This document shows, piece after piece, positions 47,329-60,615 of a stretch of 64,000 nt of DNA (its first letter is position 1; each line of letters begins with the position of its first letter). The stretch is from positions 1 through 64,000 of the forward strand of contig JBEWZL010000208.1 of NCBI GenBank assembly GCA_045837725.1, read 5' to 3'. The notes beneath the pieces were generated by a model, which saw only the letters and a list, made by a program, of their open reading frames with translations, ran no database searches and had not been told where the DNA came from. Source of the stretch: Vermamoeba vermiformis (Eukaryota > Tubulinea > Echinamoebida). The position numbers and the translations under genes are program-made.

Positions 47329-47653
47329 GCTATTGTACATAGGAAGTAAACGGCGGTAAGATCCCGTTGCAAAATTTTTGAAATCTGACCGGATAAAAAG
47401 GATTCGAAGGCGTTGATTTTTTCCAGCAACTGATGTTCATAACTTCAGGAATAGCACAGTATATCAGGTTCCAGAAGGCACAGCATTTGCAAATATTTTT
47501 TAGAAGCTTTCCAAATTAGGGAATGCTTCGACACACCCACATGCACGTGCACATGCTTGATCAACAGCTTAAAAGCGATTAATTTGATCACTAAACTTAT
47601 TCAGTTTGCAATCGCAACACAGACATACACTACTCAGATCTAGCAACAACAAG
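47329..47653. promoter_or_regulatory. Upstream region of the NmrA-like gene with a CArG-like box
   Basis: Non-coding. It contains TTTCCAAATTAGGGAA (47508..47523), a near copy of the palindrome seen in introns of other genes, 130 bp before the start codon. It also has the CACGTGC-type word near 47545. No gene is seen. Confidence 0.35.
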
Positions 47654-48871
47654 ATGAGCCACAAGACTGTTATCCTCATTACTGGTGCTAACGGCAACAC
47701 TGGAAAGGCTGTTGCTCAGCATGTTTTGCGCAGAGCCGATCGCGATAACTACGTCGTTAAGGTTGGTGCCCGTTCTCAAGACAAAGTCGCAGATTTGGTA
47801 AAGCAAGGTGCCGAGTTCGTGCAAATGGACTTCGACAACAAGGACAGCCTTCACGCAGCCCTCAAGGTACCTAAATCAATCAACTGCATTACTTACTATT
47901 AATTAGTATAATTAAAAATTTATTACTAAAAATCGATTTAACTTTAGGAAAATATTTAACGAATTACGCAACCCCGAATCTAATTTACGTTTAAATTTAC
48001 TAGGGAGTTCATCGTGTATGGGCTACAGCTCCAAACCCAACCAAGGAGTCTAAAGAAAACGACCGCATCCATTTGCTCAACAACGTTATCGATGCCGCAA
48101 AGGACAGTGGCGTCAAATATTTCCTTTTGGGATCTGTAATGGGAGCCGGTAAGTTTGACGCTAGATTTAAGGGTAAGGTAAAGATACGCGATCTAATTTT
48201 AGCTCATCCGTAGAATACGAAGCGGTCGTCTTTGCTCGCGAATTCAGAATTGCTGAGAAGCGATTGGAAGCCTCAGGAATTCCCTATACTCACTTCCGTA
48301 TGACCGCTTTCCAAGTAAGTTCCTTTCATACACAACAGATCCACGTAAAAAATCGTATTAACTTTCGAACGTTATAGGAGAACTACCTCGGTCAAAAAGA
48401 TAGCATTGCTAAGGGCTTCCTTGCTGAGCCATTAGGCAGCGGTGCTTACTGCCCAATCTCCATTGAAGATATCGGAGCTGCCGCTGCGGAAGTTTTGTTG
48501 AATCCTCACCCTCACCTCAACAAGGCCTATACTTTGACTGGCCCTAAGGCTCTTACGGGTACTCAAATCGCGCACAGACTCGGCAAGGTCGTTGGTCACC
48601 CTGTAAACTACGTCAATGCTGATCCTCAACAAGTCTACGGATTTTTGTCTCAGTTCATGCCTGAGTATCAAGCTAAGGTAAGATCGTATTGAATTATATT
48701 TATCATGCATTACTGACAATTAAATTGATCTAGGGTATGCTTGAATTGTACAACATCTTCGCATCTGGTATGGCCAAGAACCCCAGCCCTGATTTTACTA
48801 CTATTACTGGTCGCACCGGCACTCGCTTTTATAACAGAATGAAGCAATTGAAGGCTTGGGGTGCCTTGTAA
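47654..48871 (+). CDS. NmrA-like atypical SDR (NAD(P)-binding)
   Basis: Five exons. The N-terminal dinucleotide motif is ILITGANGNTGKAVAQHVL. Later conserved parts are KVGARSQDKVADLVKQGAEF, VHRVWATAPNPT, YFLLGSVMGAEYEAV, EKRLEASGIPYTHFRMTAF and the substrate-side EDIGAAAAEVLL. NmrA-type proteins are often redox sensors or isoflavone/quinone reductase relatives. Codon use is more GC-rich at third positions than in its neighbours, suggesting high expression. The catalytic YxxxK of classical SDRs is absent, as usual in this family. Confidence 0.85.
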
Positions 48872-48989
48872 AAAATTAAGATAAATTGCAACGGTTCAGT
48901 TTGTCAAACTCAGTTTTGTGCGCACAACCTGGTTTAAGCAATCAAAAATTAAATCCTCACAATTCAATTTTCTTCTTAACAAGAGCACG

Positions 48990-51312
48990 ATGGACGCCGC
49001 TGCTTGGTTGCTGAACAAGGGAATCCTGATCGCAGTTGGCACCGTCGCTGCAATACAGCTCTTACGTATTCTTAAATTAGCATTTCTCGATTTATTTCAA
49101 ACTAAAGGTAAGTATAATACGACAGTCAATTTAAAGGATGGCTGAGTGCTAGAAGGTTGTCTGAATATTCAACGGTCACATCCAAAAATTCCGTTTAATT
49201 CTTAAATAATCGCCGTCGCTCCGCATATATTTTGAAAATATGATAATAATTCGTAATATTTATTCCATCAGATTTACGTATGAAACCGTTGCCAGAGAAT
49301 CTGCCAAAACAGGTGCTGGTGAAGACCAAGACAGAATCATTTAATCATCAATACTACGTTGTTGTTAGAGATGGTACGTTCTTTATTTTCAACATTCACA
49401 GCGTTTGCTAATCTCTGAGTTTGAAGGTCGAATTTACTACAAACCTATCGAAAATTCGGACCAGATCAATCGTGGCGAGTGGAATGCATGGTCTATATTA
49501 GGCAAAGATGGTACGTACTCGATAGCACGAGCCAAATTACGATATCTAAAGCTTCTTAAGGTCTTCCACAACCTGGTTTCTTTTCTAATCCAAATCCGAG
49601 GTACGCTACGATTTTAGTTTGACAGTTCGTGTATTAATACAAAATTACATACAAAAGCGGTTGGTTTGCGTTCCACTTCCAAAAGCCAAAATTAATTACC
49701 GAAGTAAATGCTGACGGTGACAACTTGATCTGCATCGGTCCTGAAGACGATCCTATTATATATTATATGAAATGGACCGACTTCAAATGGCAAGGCCGAT
49801 GGGGTCTATATTTATGGCTTGGTGTTGCTTTGGGACCTCCATCTTGGGTACGTGCAGAGACGCTACAAAGCACTGCTACTAAACATCGATTTCAAACAGA
49901 TCCGTCTTCCGCCAGATAACCTTGGCTACGCTATATCGCACAGAGGCAACTATAGTACGTAGATGACACTATTTTCGTGTTTGAAGCACGTGCTCATGCG
50001 TTGCGGTTTTGAACAGACAACTACATGGAAGATATCAACGGCACTAAGCACCATTCTATCACTGGATGCACAACGCTGTATCTGCTCGACAAGGATCAAC
50101 TGAACATTTACTACGTGGACCCTTGGCTCTCGCCTTACTGGACTCACCACCACTTCGAAGGGCCAACTTTGTCGGATCTTACTGAATACAGAAACAAGCA
50201 CAAGAATAAGGATGGATTCTGGCCTCTTGATAGACATCGAATTAAGATGGCCTATATGAATGCTAGTGGCTCCAACATCTTTGTTATCTCTACAACTGGT
50301 CAACTTTTCACGCGTCTCGTCGACTTTGACATCGCTGGCATGAACCCTGTATTTAAGGTAGACCGGACTACCATTGCATTTCCACATGCTAACGTCGGTC
50401 TATTTAGTACTCATATCAACGTAAAAAGTTTGACGATGACACGATTCGAGGCTTGCCTGATCCAGGATGGGTAGAGCACACTCCTATTTCCTCAAGTGAG
50501 TAGGGCCTCTTAGTTGAGAGACGCACGTATTAATATAAAAACTTAGATGGAGGACGTGCAACATCATTGCTGACGATCTTCCAATGCGGCCAAGGCAGCA
50601 GCGCGTACACGTTGAGGGTAGCAGGCTACAACGCTGAAAATGTTAAAGGCAAGTATCCGTTTGACTTAGTTTAGTATCATTTCGTGCTAATATTAAGTAC
50701 AGGCTACTTCTATAAGCCCATCATCCCTGCAAATGGTCCTTGGACTTTTGAAGCTGATGCGGATCTGCCTGTATCTCGTAAGCACTGAGACATCAAACAA
50801 TATAGTAAATGTGAGGATACTGATATGCTCTAGCTTCTGACATTATCGAGTACAAACCCAAGATTGAAACAGCGCCGGTGATTGGTGTTGATTACACGTG
50901 GTCGCACGAGGTTAACGGCAAGAATGTCTCCATCACATTGAAGCAGTACAACCCGCTCTACGGAGAGACTGACGTTGTAGTCTCTGTCAATGATAAGCCA
51001 CTCGATTACAGCATCAAGTTGTACGCGATCGGCTTGTTCATGAAGTACAAGGGCACTTTCGTCGTGCCTAAGAGATTTGCTACGGAGAACGAGGAGCTAT
51101 TCAACGCGTTGTTCCAAGGCAAGAAAGTACTGCCCGTCAAGATTGTTAGCCCTAATGCAAAAGAAGATGAGAAGATCAACAAATACCAAAGTCCGAGCTT
51201 CGTCATCCAAGATCGGCTGGACCGCGATAATAATGTAAAGATAGCGAACGCTGCTAAGTCCTTTATTTCTGCACGCCATTTCAAGTGGGAGTTCAAAGCT
51301 AAAACCAACTAA
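48990..51312 (+). CDS. Membrane-anchored protein of unknown family, beta-rich
   Basis: About twelve short exons with consistent phases. The N-terminus is a likely signal anchor (AWLLNKGILIAVGTVAAIQL). The rest alternates beta-strand-like repeats with W and Y: GRIYYKPIENSDQINRGEWN, LITEVNADGDNLICIGPEDD, TTLYLLDKDQLNIYYVDPWL and SGSNIFVISTTGQLFTRLVD. These suggest a beta-propeller. The C-terminal exon adds a separate mixed domain (GVDYTWSHEVNGKNVSITLK). I do not recognise the family. An upstream in-frame ATG would add about 24 residues. Confidence 0.65.
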
Positions 51313-51732
51313 AAAATTGCGATCGGGTAATAAAATTTTAGATCTAAGTTTACACCAAGCGCTAACGTATTGTCTTGTTAGGCTTTCAGCTTTACAATAA
51401 AAATACCTTGCAGTTTAGTGAGAGTTTCGAATTTCGAGCGAATTCCAGAACTAAATCCAATATTTCAACTGCGGATGTGTCTGTGAATCACCGCCAAACC
51501 CACAAAAGTGCGTAAGTTACAATTTTTCGAATTTACTTCAACTATTATCGCACCTGGAAGGTCTCAAAGTACGATTTACCGAACGGTTTCGATGACGATC
51601 GGGTAAAAAACGGACCAATAGGGTAAAACCAAGCTGTTTTTCTCTGCACAAGCATTTCCCGTGTTAATTTTTCTGCTTTCGTGTGTTAATCAAATCAATA
51701 CCAACACACGACTTGTAGCACTTCCCGTCTCG

Positions 51733-54700
51733 ATGTCGCAGAATAGTGGCCCATCTAGCTCGGGCGACGACTTGACCGGAAGTGGTCGCGTTTCACCCAC
51801 AAGTAGTCCTGAATCCAGCTTCAAGTTGCGAAATAGAGACCTGATGAATTCCAGGGAGAGCAATAATATTGTGGTAAGTTCGGGGGCCAAATTACGATCC
51901 TACCGTTTTTTCTCATCCAAATTTTGATTTAAAATAAATAATTAAATTAATTTTGTAGGGGTCCTTTCCAAAGGAGAAATTGCCCCTCAGCGAAGAGTGC
52001 AGTGAGCAGTTTCCGCAGAGGACGTTCGATCTCAATGTGCCAGTCGAATTCCACCGCCAGTCGTTTCAAATTAATGAAACGATAGAAAGATTACAAAGCA
52101 TTGATAATCTATCTATACAAGAGGATAGTATCGAACTTGAAAAGAAGCTGAAGAAAAAGTTGGATGAAGGAAATCGCATCTATCACATGACGCCATTAAA
52201 TGAATTTTATGCAAGCTTAAAAACAGATCCGCATAATGGCTTAACTACAGAGGTAATAATTCAATAAATATCGATAAACGAAAAAATATTAATTAACCCG
52301 CAATCCTAATGACGCTTGTCACCTAAGAATTACGCAATACTGTCATAATCGTTAATATTATGAACGTTTTTCTATTTGATCAATTGATTCAGTATCAACC
52401 GCATTACACAGTTGTCGCGCTGTACTGATCGTAAATTTCAGGTGATTTCGGAGAGACTAGCGAGGGATGGTGAAAACGTTCTCAAAGTCAAGAAAAGGAA
52501 CCCTTTTGTTGCTAACATCGTGCACTTTTTTTCTGGCTTTTCTTTGATCATGTGGGTCGGAGCTGCTCTTTGGTACGTTGCAAGATCCACTCAGTTTTAT
52601 TCCATTATCATTTGTTATTGCCGTATTATAATAGTAGTACCATAGTCTTTGAGGTATTAATACGATATCTTGGATAGTATCTTGAGTTACAAGCCGTTGG
52701 GTGATCCGCCAGATCCGATGAACCTTGGATTGGCCATTGTATTATTTGTGTGTATTATAGTTATGGCTATATTCAATATCGTCCAAGAGCACAAGTCAAA
52801 TCAAGTAATGAAAAGTATTCTGAACATGCTTCCCGCCCAAGCCCTTGTGATCCGCAACGGTGCTCCGCAAGAGATCCCCGCAAGTCAATTGGTGGAAGGA
52901 GATGTCATTGAACTTTCTGTGGGCCGTGTACCTGCTGTAAGTAATTAATATTATGCCTAGGATATTATGGTTAAAATGGAAATCCTTGTAATAACAATAT
53001 CGGATCCCATTCGATTCATGATACTTTTTAATAATTGTAATTGAATAACTACCTATCTGTTATATACTGCGTTTGACTAGACATTTCCTTTTTAGGACGT
53101 TCGAGTCATCAGTGCTCGGCAGTTGCGCGTTGACAACTCAGTGTTGACCGGTGAAACTGAGCCAATCACGTGCACGACTGTCTCAACTAACGAGAACTAT
53201 ATGGAGACTAAGAACCTCTTGTTCTTGGGTACTACAATTACGGAAGGTAAGCATTTGACTTTTGGGTTGAAACTGGATCCATTTGCCTGAACTTGAATCC
53301 GATCTGATCCACGAACCCTTTTTAGGCACCGGTATGGGTGTAGTCGTTGCGACGGGCGGTAAAACAGTTATGGGATTCATCACCACAAAAACTGCCTCAA
53401 GTACAACGTCTGCTTCGTACATGCAAAAAGAAATCAATCGTTTTATGATTCTTGTTTGTATTATTGCTGGAAGGTTCGTAACGCATAGACTCACTTCTAA
53501 TAAGGATACATTACTTATCTTTCCTCTTATTATAGTGTTGGCGCCACCCTCTTGTTCTTATGGGCTGTTTGGTTGCGAACAAGTTATCCCAACTTCTTAA
53601 ACATTTCGCAAATGATCACTACTTGCGTCGGTGTCATTGTCGGTTTCTTGCCTGACGGTACGTTATTGAGTTTCCTTTTATAGTAACTTACCATTTTTGG
53701 CATAGGTCTACCCGTATGCATTACACTGACACTCACGATTATTGCACGAAAAATGTTCAAAAACAACATTTTGGTGAAACATTTGCCGACTGTCGAAAAC
53801 ATGGGTTGTGTCGATGTGATTGCCAGTGACAAGACGGTAAGGCTGCCATCACGCGACTGGCAGTATTTATTAACCCAGATTAACATAGGGCACATTGACT
53901 CAAAACAAAATGTCGGTCGTGCGTGCTTTGTTCAACGGCGAAATGTTCATGCTGAACGATGAAAACGTTTCAAAGGGATTGTTCGACAATAAGAACAAGA
54001 CCTTCATGGAGTTGCTCCAAGTTGCTTCATTGTGCAACCAAGCCACGTTTGACAATAAGGTCGCTCCTGGAGCTGAACGAAGACCCATCGGAAACGCCTC
54101 CGACAGCGCCCTTCTCGTCTATTCTGAGAGTAAGAACACGTCCTAAATATATAATAATACGTTACTAATACTTAAGTAGAGCTCTGGAGCGTTGATCAAG
54201 TGCGTAAAGACCACGAAAAGATCGCCGAAGTGCCGTTCAATTCGAAGAACAAATGGGCTTTGTCGATTCACCGCATTCCTGGAAACAACGATAAAGTCCT
54301 CCTGTTGATGAAAGGAGCCACGGAGTATATGATCAATAGATCTACTACTATTCTTGGCGTAAGTAACAAGTTCTTAAGATCCGAATCCGAAACTAACTTT
54401 TCATTCCCAGACCGAAGGTGAAGCGACCTTCCCCGCTGAATTGAAGAAAAAGATGATTGAAAGCCAAGAAAGCGTAAGTTTGATGTTTTTGTAACTTCCC
54501 AAACTTAACTTTTTATGTTCAGTACGCTGTTCAAGGAGAACGTGTGCTTGGTTTCTGCAAGCTTGAAATTGATCCTAAACAATATCACATGCTCGACCCC
54601 GAGTTCAACATTGATACTGTCGTCGACAAGCTGCCTTTAGAGAGCTTGTGCTTCGTGGGCATTATTACTTTGATCGATCCTCCTAGACCGGAAGTACCCG

Positions 54701-56606
54701 AGGTCGTCATGTAAGTTTCACGTAGTTTTTGTTGCTATGATAGACGCTAAATACTTGCCTTATATAGTAAGTGCAAAGAAGCCGGTGTTCGTGTCATGAT
54801 GGTCACTGGCGATCACCCGGCAACAGCTACAACGATTGCACGATGGGTCAACATTGTGACAAACGATAAGGTCTTGAACGTCACGAAAGAGAACGCAAGA
54901 AAGATTGTTGATGAAGACACGACTGTGCCTAAAGACACTTTGGTTGCGATTGATGTCATTGACGATACCTCTGAGAAGGACGAAGAAGAGCGTAACAAGC
55001 GAAAGAGTAAGTCTATCAGTGACAACATTTTGACGAGCGGATCCGCTAACAATTTGTGTTTTAGAGCGTTGTCAGCCTAAGACCTGTGGAAAGAAAAAGA
55101 AGGAAAAACGAATCAAGTACAAAGTGATTCGCAATGCGGACTTGGTCGAAGACACTGCTATTGTAGTCAAAGGAGAAGATATTCCCAGCTTCACTCCTCG
55201 TGTTTGGGACTGGATCTTGCGACACCGCGAGCTCGTCTTTGCTCGCACCACCCCCGAGCACAAGCTGCGTATTGTCAAGGTAAGATTAAAATGTCACAAA
55301 TGTCACTTTTGAGCGCCTGCTTAGTATGTTTTGTAGGAATGTCAAAAACGTGGTGGAACTGTCGCTGTCACTGGTGACGGTGTTAATGACGCACCCGCTT
55401 TGAAACGTGCTGATTGTGGTATTGCAATGGGTGCTGGATCTGTAAGTTTTGAACGTCGCGTGTCAAAATGTCAAATTTTTTTCCTAACTTTACGATGTAA
55501 AGGATGTTGCTCGTGAAGCCGCAGACATTGTTCTGATGGACAACAACTTCTCTTCAATTTTGACCGGTATCGAGTTGGGTCGACTTGTCTTTGCCAACTT
55601 GAAGAAAGTCATCTTGTATTTGTTGCCTGCTGGTTCTTGGTCTGAGTTGTTGCCTATTTTGGGTAAGTTCAAACAACATTAAAATAAGCACCGGAATTAA
55701 TTTTTGCCATTTTAGCCAACGTGCTTTTGGGCATTCCTTTGCCACTCAGCTCGTTCTTGATGATTTACATTTGCGTCATCACTGACATCGTCCCGTCAGT
55801 CTCACTTATTTTTGAGACTCCTGAAGCTGATCTCTTAAAACAAACGCCGCGAAACCCTCGCAAAGGTACGGATCCACACCAACAAAGGTCAACGAAAATT
55901 AACTTACCTTTGCGATTAGATCACTTGGTCACATGGCAATTGCTGACACGTGCCTATGGCTTTATGGGCATGTTAGAGTCATTTGCCGCGTTCTTCATGT
56001 ACTTCTGGTACATGGCCAGTTATGGTGGCATGTACCCTGGTGACTTGGTTCTACTGTACGACGGCGTAAGTGACCCGATATGACTATTATTGTGTATAAC
56101 TATATTAATAACGTCGTATCTAGTATACGGATGGATTTAAAGGCAAGTCACAACAAGAATTGGACGATTTATTGTCGACTGCGCAAACGGCGTTTTTCAT
56201 CACGCTTGTCATTTGTCAGTTCGGTAACTTGTTGGTAAGCATATAGAGACATAATATAGTGTTGTATGGAAGTATATTAATGTTCGGGTGTAGGGCATTC
56301 GTACCGCTACGAGATCTTTCTTCCAACATAACCCGTTCACGAACAAAAAGTCGCGCAATCTTTATTTGTTGTTGGGCATTGCCTGCAGTTTTGGATTAGC
56401 GGCGCTACTTGTATTTATTCCGCAATTCTACGACATTTTCCACGTAAGTCAAACACTTCGATCGCTGCTTTGAGATCCGATCCTAATTTTCTTTTTAGGT
56501 AATCCCTCCTCCATACCCGTTCTGGCTTGTGCCTATTGGCTTCTCCGTCTTCGTATTTGGCGCTGAAGAAGTTCGTAAAGTAATCGTGAGACGATTCAAA
56601 TTGTAA
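51733..56606 (+). CDS. Type IIC P-type ATPase alpha subunit (Na+/K+ or H+/K+ type)
   Basis: About 22 exons. The N-terminus is Ser-rich and cytosolic. All P-type landmarks are present: the actuator LTGETEP, the phosphorylation site DKTGTLT (split by an intron), [17 protein letters not shown] and [12 protein letters not shown]4 reads [17 protein letters not shown] where animal pumps have the PEGL motif. M5 reads [13 protein letters not shown] and M6 [20 protein letters not shown]. The second M6 aspartate (TD) is kept but the first is replaced, so ion stoichiometry may differ from the animal Na+/K+ pump. The C-terminus ends [18 protein letters not shown], as in IIC pumps. No beta subunit is seen in the window. 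Confidence 0.9.
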
Positions 56607-56924
56607 AAAGTATTTATAAACTCGGTCTGATCGACCTCCTGCGAATCAAAATTCGAGCGAAAACAATATTGCTATTATATTCATACAGCAATGTGCCATT
56701 GGCTAGCCTTAATAGGCAAAATGACCGTCAGTTAGTATAACCAGTACTTGAGATCATACTTGAGGCTAGTGGGTTGCGAAAGTATGTACAATAATTAGGA
56801 CATAAAGCATACACATGCAATTAATACGACAGGCTCTTTCATTATCGACAAGATTTGTGGTAGCCAAATTCAATGCAAACCGCTAAACCGTTTTTTTATC
56901 CATATTTTGAATTGAAACACCATA
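56607..56924. other. Spacer, no gene seen
   Basis: AT-rich spacer between the ATPase and the type I membrane protein gene. No conserved frame or hairpin stands out. Confidence 0.35.
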
Positions 56925-57575
56925 ATGGTGCATTACAAATATTTGTTAATATTATGTATATTATTTTTTGCTTATAATTATGGCGTAGAAGGCAGTCAGA
57001 TTTGGGGAAAGCTATGTAAAAAGAACTGTTGGACGGATTGCCATGAAATAGCCCCGGAGCATTGTATTGACAGCCCTGGCACGTTAAATAATACAAAATT
57101 TAAAGCGATAAAATTAGTGCATGGCAAATACAGCTTGTTTCATTGGGCAATGGCCGCATTCAACGACTCTGAAATCTGCGATCAAAGAACACTGGTAGCA
57201 GCATATCCATTAGTTTTAGCAGCTCAATGCGTCAATATATCAATTTCATTAAGAGGAACCAATTTTTCATATTTCTACGTGGATGGACCTGCACCACCCT
57301 TCGACAGTGCATTTGAAGACGAGCTTTCACTCGATACAACGCCACCAATACCGTATATATTAATAAGCATACCTTTGGGCTTAATGGTAGTGGCTATAAT
57401 CGTCGCTGTCGTTGCGATCGTGAGGGCGATACGAAGACAAAAAAAACGCGCTGAAGAACGTGGCTTTGATGTGCTAGAATTATATGATCATGAGCACGAA
57501 GACAATGACGCAGATACGCAAATCATTCACGAGGATGATGAAGAAGGTGGAGAACAGAATCTCCAAAGACAGTAA
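56925..57575 (+). CDS. Single-exon type I membrane protein, unknown
   Basis: A 216-residue intronless frame. It has a signal peptide (YLLILCILFFAYNYGVEG), a Cys-containing ectodomain of about 120 residues (LCKKNCWTDCHEIAPEHC) with several NxT/S sites, one membrane span (YILISIPLGLMVVAIIVAVV), a basic stop-transfer RRQKKR, and a very acidic tail (HEHEDNDADTQIIHEDDEEG). It lies just ahead of the Ras array. The ectodomain matches no family I know. It may be a surface receptor or adhesion protein. Confidence 0.7.
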   Translation: MVHYKYLLILCILFFAYNYGVEGSQIWGKLCKKNCWTDCHEIAPEHCIDSPGTLNNTKFKAIKLVHGKYSLFHWAMAAFNDSEICDQRTLVAAYPLVLAAQCVNISISLRGTNFSYFYVDGPAPPFDSAFEDELSLDTTPPIPYILISIPLGLMVVAIIVAVVAIVRAIRRQKKRAEERGFDVLELYDHEHEDNDADTQIIHEDDEEGGEQNLQRQ

Positions 57576-57767
57576 GAATTTTTGTCCATCCGTTGAAATT
57601 ATTGAAATAAATCGTTTGTATTATAATCGCCTTTCGTTGTTAACAATTATCTTTAATTACCAAATTTAGCCAATAGGCACTCTAGGGTCCCAGATTTTTT
57701 TTAACGGCTGTCATTCGTTTTGTCGTAGTTTTAGTTTAAAATTGAATTTGCATCAACAACAAGTGCC

Positions 57768-58798
57768 ATGGGTAACTCTTCTTCGAGTAGTACAGTATGT
57801 AATCCAATTTATTGTTCTAAAAATTAAGGCTGGAACTAGATCAAGGATAGTAAGACATCTCCGCAAACGTCAGCCATAGCGCAAGGTGAAGTGCTACGAG
57901 TAATAGTATTAGGAGCGAGTAAAGTAGGCAAATTAGCGCTGACTAGGCAATTTATCGATAAAGGTACTATGAAATCATCGTTACACGCGCCTCGAAAATT
58001 AGAGGAATAATTAAATATTAATATTTTATTTACTATAGTATCACTTGAATATGACTCTACCGTTGAAAATAGTAAGTAGCCGATTTTATTGATTTTTTGC
58101 TTCAAGATGCCAAGATTATGGAATTCCGGATCTCACCATGACACAATATCGCAACAACAAGGGCGGAAATTTATTTAAATTAATTACGTTAACGAATCTA
58201 AATATTTGACTTGATAAATAGGTTTTAGAAAGGTTATTGAGATTGACGGTAGATCTGTGACGGTCGAAATCTACATTGCACCAGCAATTAACGAAGACAG
58301 CGTACTTATTACGGACTATGTACGTACTATATATCTATAATATAACACTGATAGGCAAATTTCTGGCTACTAATCAAAGTTTTAAAACAGATGCAAAGAG
58401 GCGACGGCTTTTTATTCGTTTACAGCATAGCCGATCAAGAATCGTTTGCAAGACTAGCAGACTTATATGATCAGGTATTAAGGTATGCTATTCATTGCCA
58501 TGAATTTCGGATGCGTTATGAGATTCAGATCCGCGCCTCAAAAAAATTGACTTAAATTTTGCGTAGAGTTAAGGATGAAGACTCGGCACCAGTAGTACTC
58601 GTCGGAAATAAGTCCGATTTCGAAAATCAACGAGTAGTAGCGCGAAGTCAAGGCGAGGAACTTGCCAAACAGAACGGATGGCACTTCTTTGAGACGGATT
58701 CCGCGAAGACTCGAACAAATGTCGATGAAGCGTTTAACGAGATCATAAGGCAGATAATATCGCATAAGAACCGGACGACTAGAACCGCACCTAAATAA
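57768..58798 (+). CDS. Ras-like GTPase, copy 1 (divergent G motifs)
   Basis: Six exons. The N-terminus MGNSSSSST is a strong N-myristoylation consensus. The P-loop reads GASKVGKLAL: the Ser/Thr after GK is Leu and G12/G13 are S/K. The switch II exon (IYIAPAINEDSVLITDY) has lost DTAGQ altogether. The base motif is normal (VLVGNKSD) and SAK is TDSAK. The C-terminus is RTTRTAPK with no CaaX cysteine. It probably binds nucleotide poorly or differently. First of four tandem copies. Confidence 0.75.
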
Positions 58799-59148
58799 AA
58801 CTTCAAATTAGTTCGGCTTACAGACATCTGTGCGATCCCGATACGAGTAACAGGGACAGTCCCAGTCTTAATGTTCTTTATATATCATCTACCGTACAAC
58901 TAAGAATTGCGTCTAACCGTATGCTAGCTATATAAAGAAGTGCTTCGATTGGTGGATAAAAATAAGTGGATTATTTGACGCACGCGAAATTTTCTGTTCT
59001 TGTGAACTGGCCATTGTTTCGTTTGGTTGCGCCAGTATTTTTTTTAATAGTCTTTACATTTGATTACCAAGGAACAAAGACCATACCGTAACGTTAGCGG
59101 CCACTGCAAAAAATAAAACAACGGCTAGTGATCGAGGTGGATAATAGT

Positions 59149-60233
59149 ATGGGTAACAAGCCCTCTGAAGTAAGCCACTAGTAATCGCATTTTTTCCTCT
59201 AAATTAATTATATGTTATTAGCAAATTCCCCAAAACAATAGTTCTAGCGATACTCCCGCAGCAGCCGTTCCCCCCAGAGTCGCTAATCCAGGGAGAGTCA
59301 GTCATGCTAGAGTCACCTTATTTGGAGAATCTATAGTCGGGAAAACAGCTTTAGTGGCCCAATTTGTGTCCAATAGTCAGATCTCCGATTAATTATTTAA
59401 TAATTTTTGGCGATTTTGCTAACATTAATTTTAATGTAGTATTTGTCCAAGAACATGATCCAACCGTTGAGGACTGTAAGTATTATTATTTGACAAATTT
59501 GTAAAATTATTTTTCTTACGTTTGATTCTCGTGTACTCCGGCTGTCTTAATTCATCTAAAGTAAATACATCGTGAATAATATTATATTTATTTATTTATT
59601 ATTTTAATAGCTTACAGAAAGCAACTCGCTGTAGAAGACAATATGTTCATGTTCGATATTTTGGACACTTGCGGCAGCGAAGAATACACATCACTACGAG
59701 ATCAGAATGTACGTACGAATTTATTATTAGTAACTATACAATATGCCTCGTAATGGATGAGAAAAATACTAACTGAATGATTTTTGAGATTAGATCCGAC
59801 GAACAGAGGGTTTTATTCTCGTTTACAGCGTGACTAATCGAGCATCCTTTGATAAGTGTATCGAATGGTATCAACAAATATTAAGGTACTTATTTATACA
59901 ATTGGTTGCTTCAATCCATTCGTTTTTTACGAATTAAGAATTCCAGATTTGGTCTATTATTTATTAAGTATCCGAGTATTTCTTTGTATTAACGAAGTAT
60001 TTGTTAGAGTGAAAGACGAAGATAGTGTACCATTAGTATTAGTAGGAAATAAGACCGATTTAGCAGCAGATCGTGTCGTTACAACGGCTCAAGGCGAAGA
60101 AATCGCAAAACAACATGGCTGGAGGTTCATTGAAACATCCGCAAAGAATAGAATTAATGTTGACGAAGCATTCATCGCGATAGGCCAGCTCGTAGATAAG
60201 AGAGAAACAACTGTACACAAAGGCAAAAAATAG
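59149..60233 (+). CDS. Ras-like GTPase, copy 2
   Basis: The N-terminus MGNKPSE fits N-myristoylation. The P-loop is GESIVGKTALV and switch II is DILDTCGSEEYTSLRDQN: A59 becomes C, and the catalytic Q61 position is S. Then ILVYSVTNRASFDKCIEWYQ, VLVGNKTDLAADRVV and ETSAKNRINVDEAF. It ends VHKGKK with no CaaX box. Loss of Gln61 normally abolishes GTP hydrolysis in Ras, so this protein may sit mostly GTP-bound. It is the best preserved copy with copy 4. Confidence 0.8.
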
Positions 60234-60615
60234 ATCTGTTCGAATATTTTAGCAGTTGATTGGTAGGCATAAATTAATAGTGTTACGCATAAACGCGCGT
60301 TAAATCAGCACTCGTGTTGGACTTGTCAACAACTTCAGTAGATTCGCCAAAAACTATTTAACTGCGGATCGCATTCAGCACGGAACATTCGATTTATGAA
60401 TCAATAGTGCAACGAGCAATCATCGCACTCACTTATTTTTTCTAGGTTCGGTTAAATTATAATTGTTATGCCGGTATCTTAGTCTGGAGATTTTCGGGTA
60501 CAAAAATGGTCCGACCAACCAAAAATAGAAATCCGAAATATTTCTGACGTCTTCGGACCTAATTTTTTTAATTAACCCTCACCCATAACACCACAACCAC
60601 AACTCGCCCAACAAC

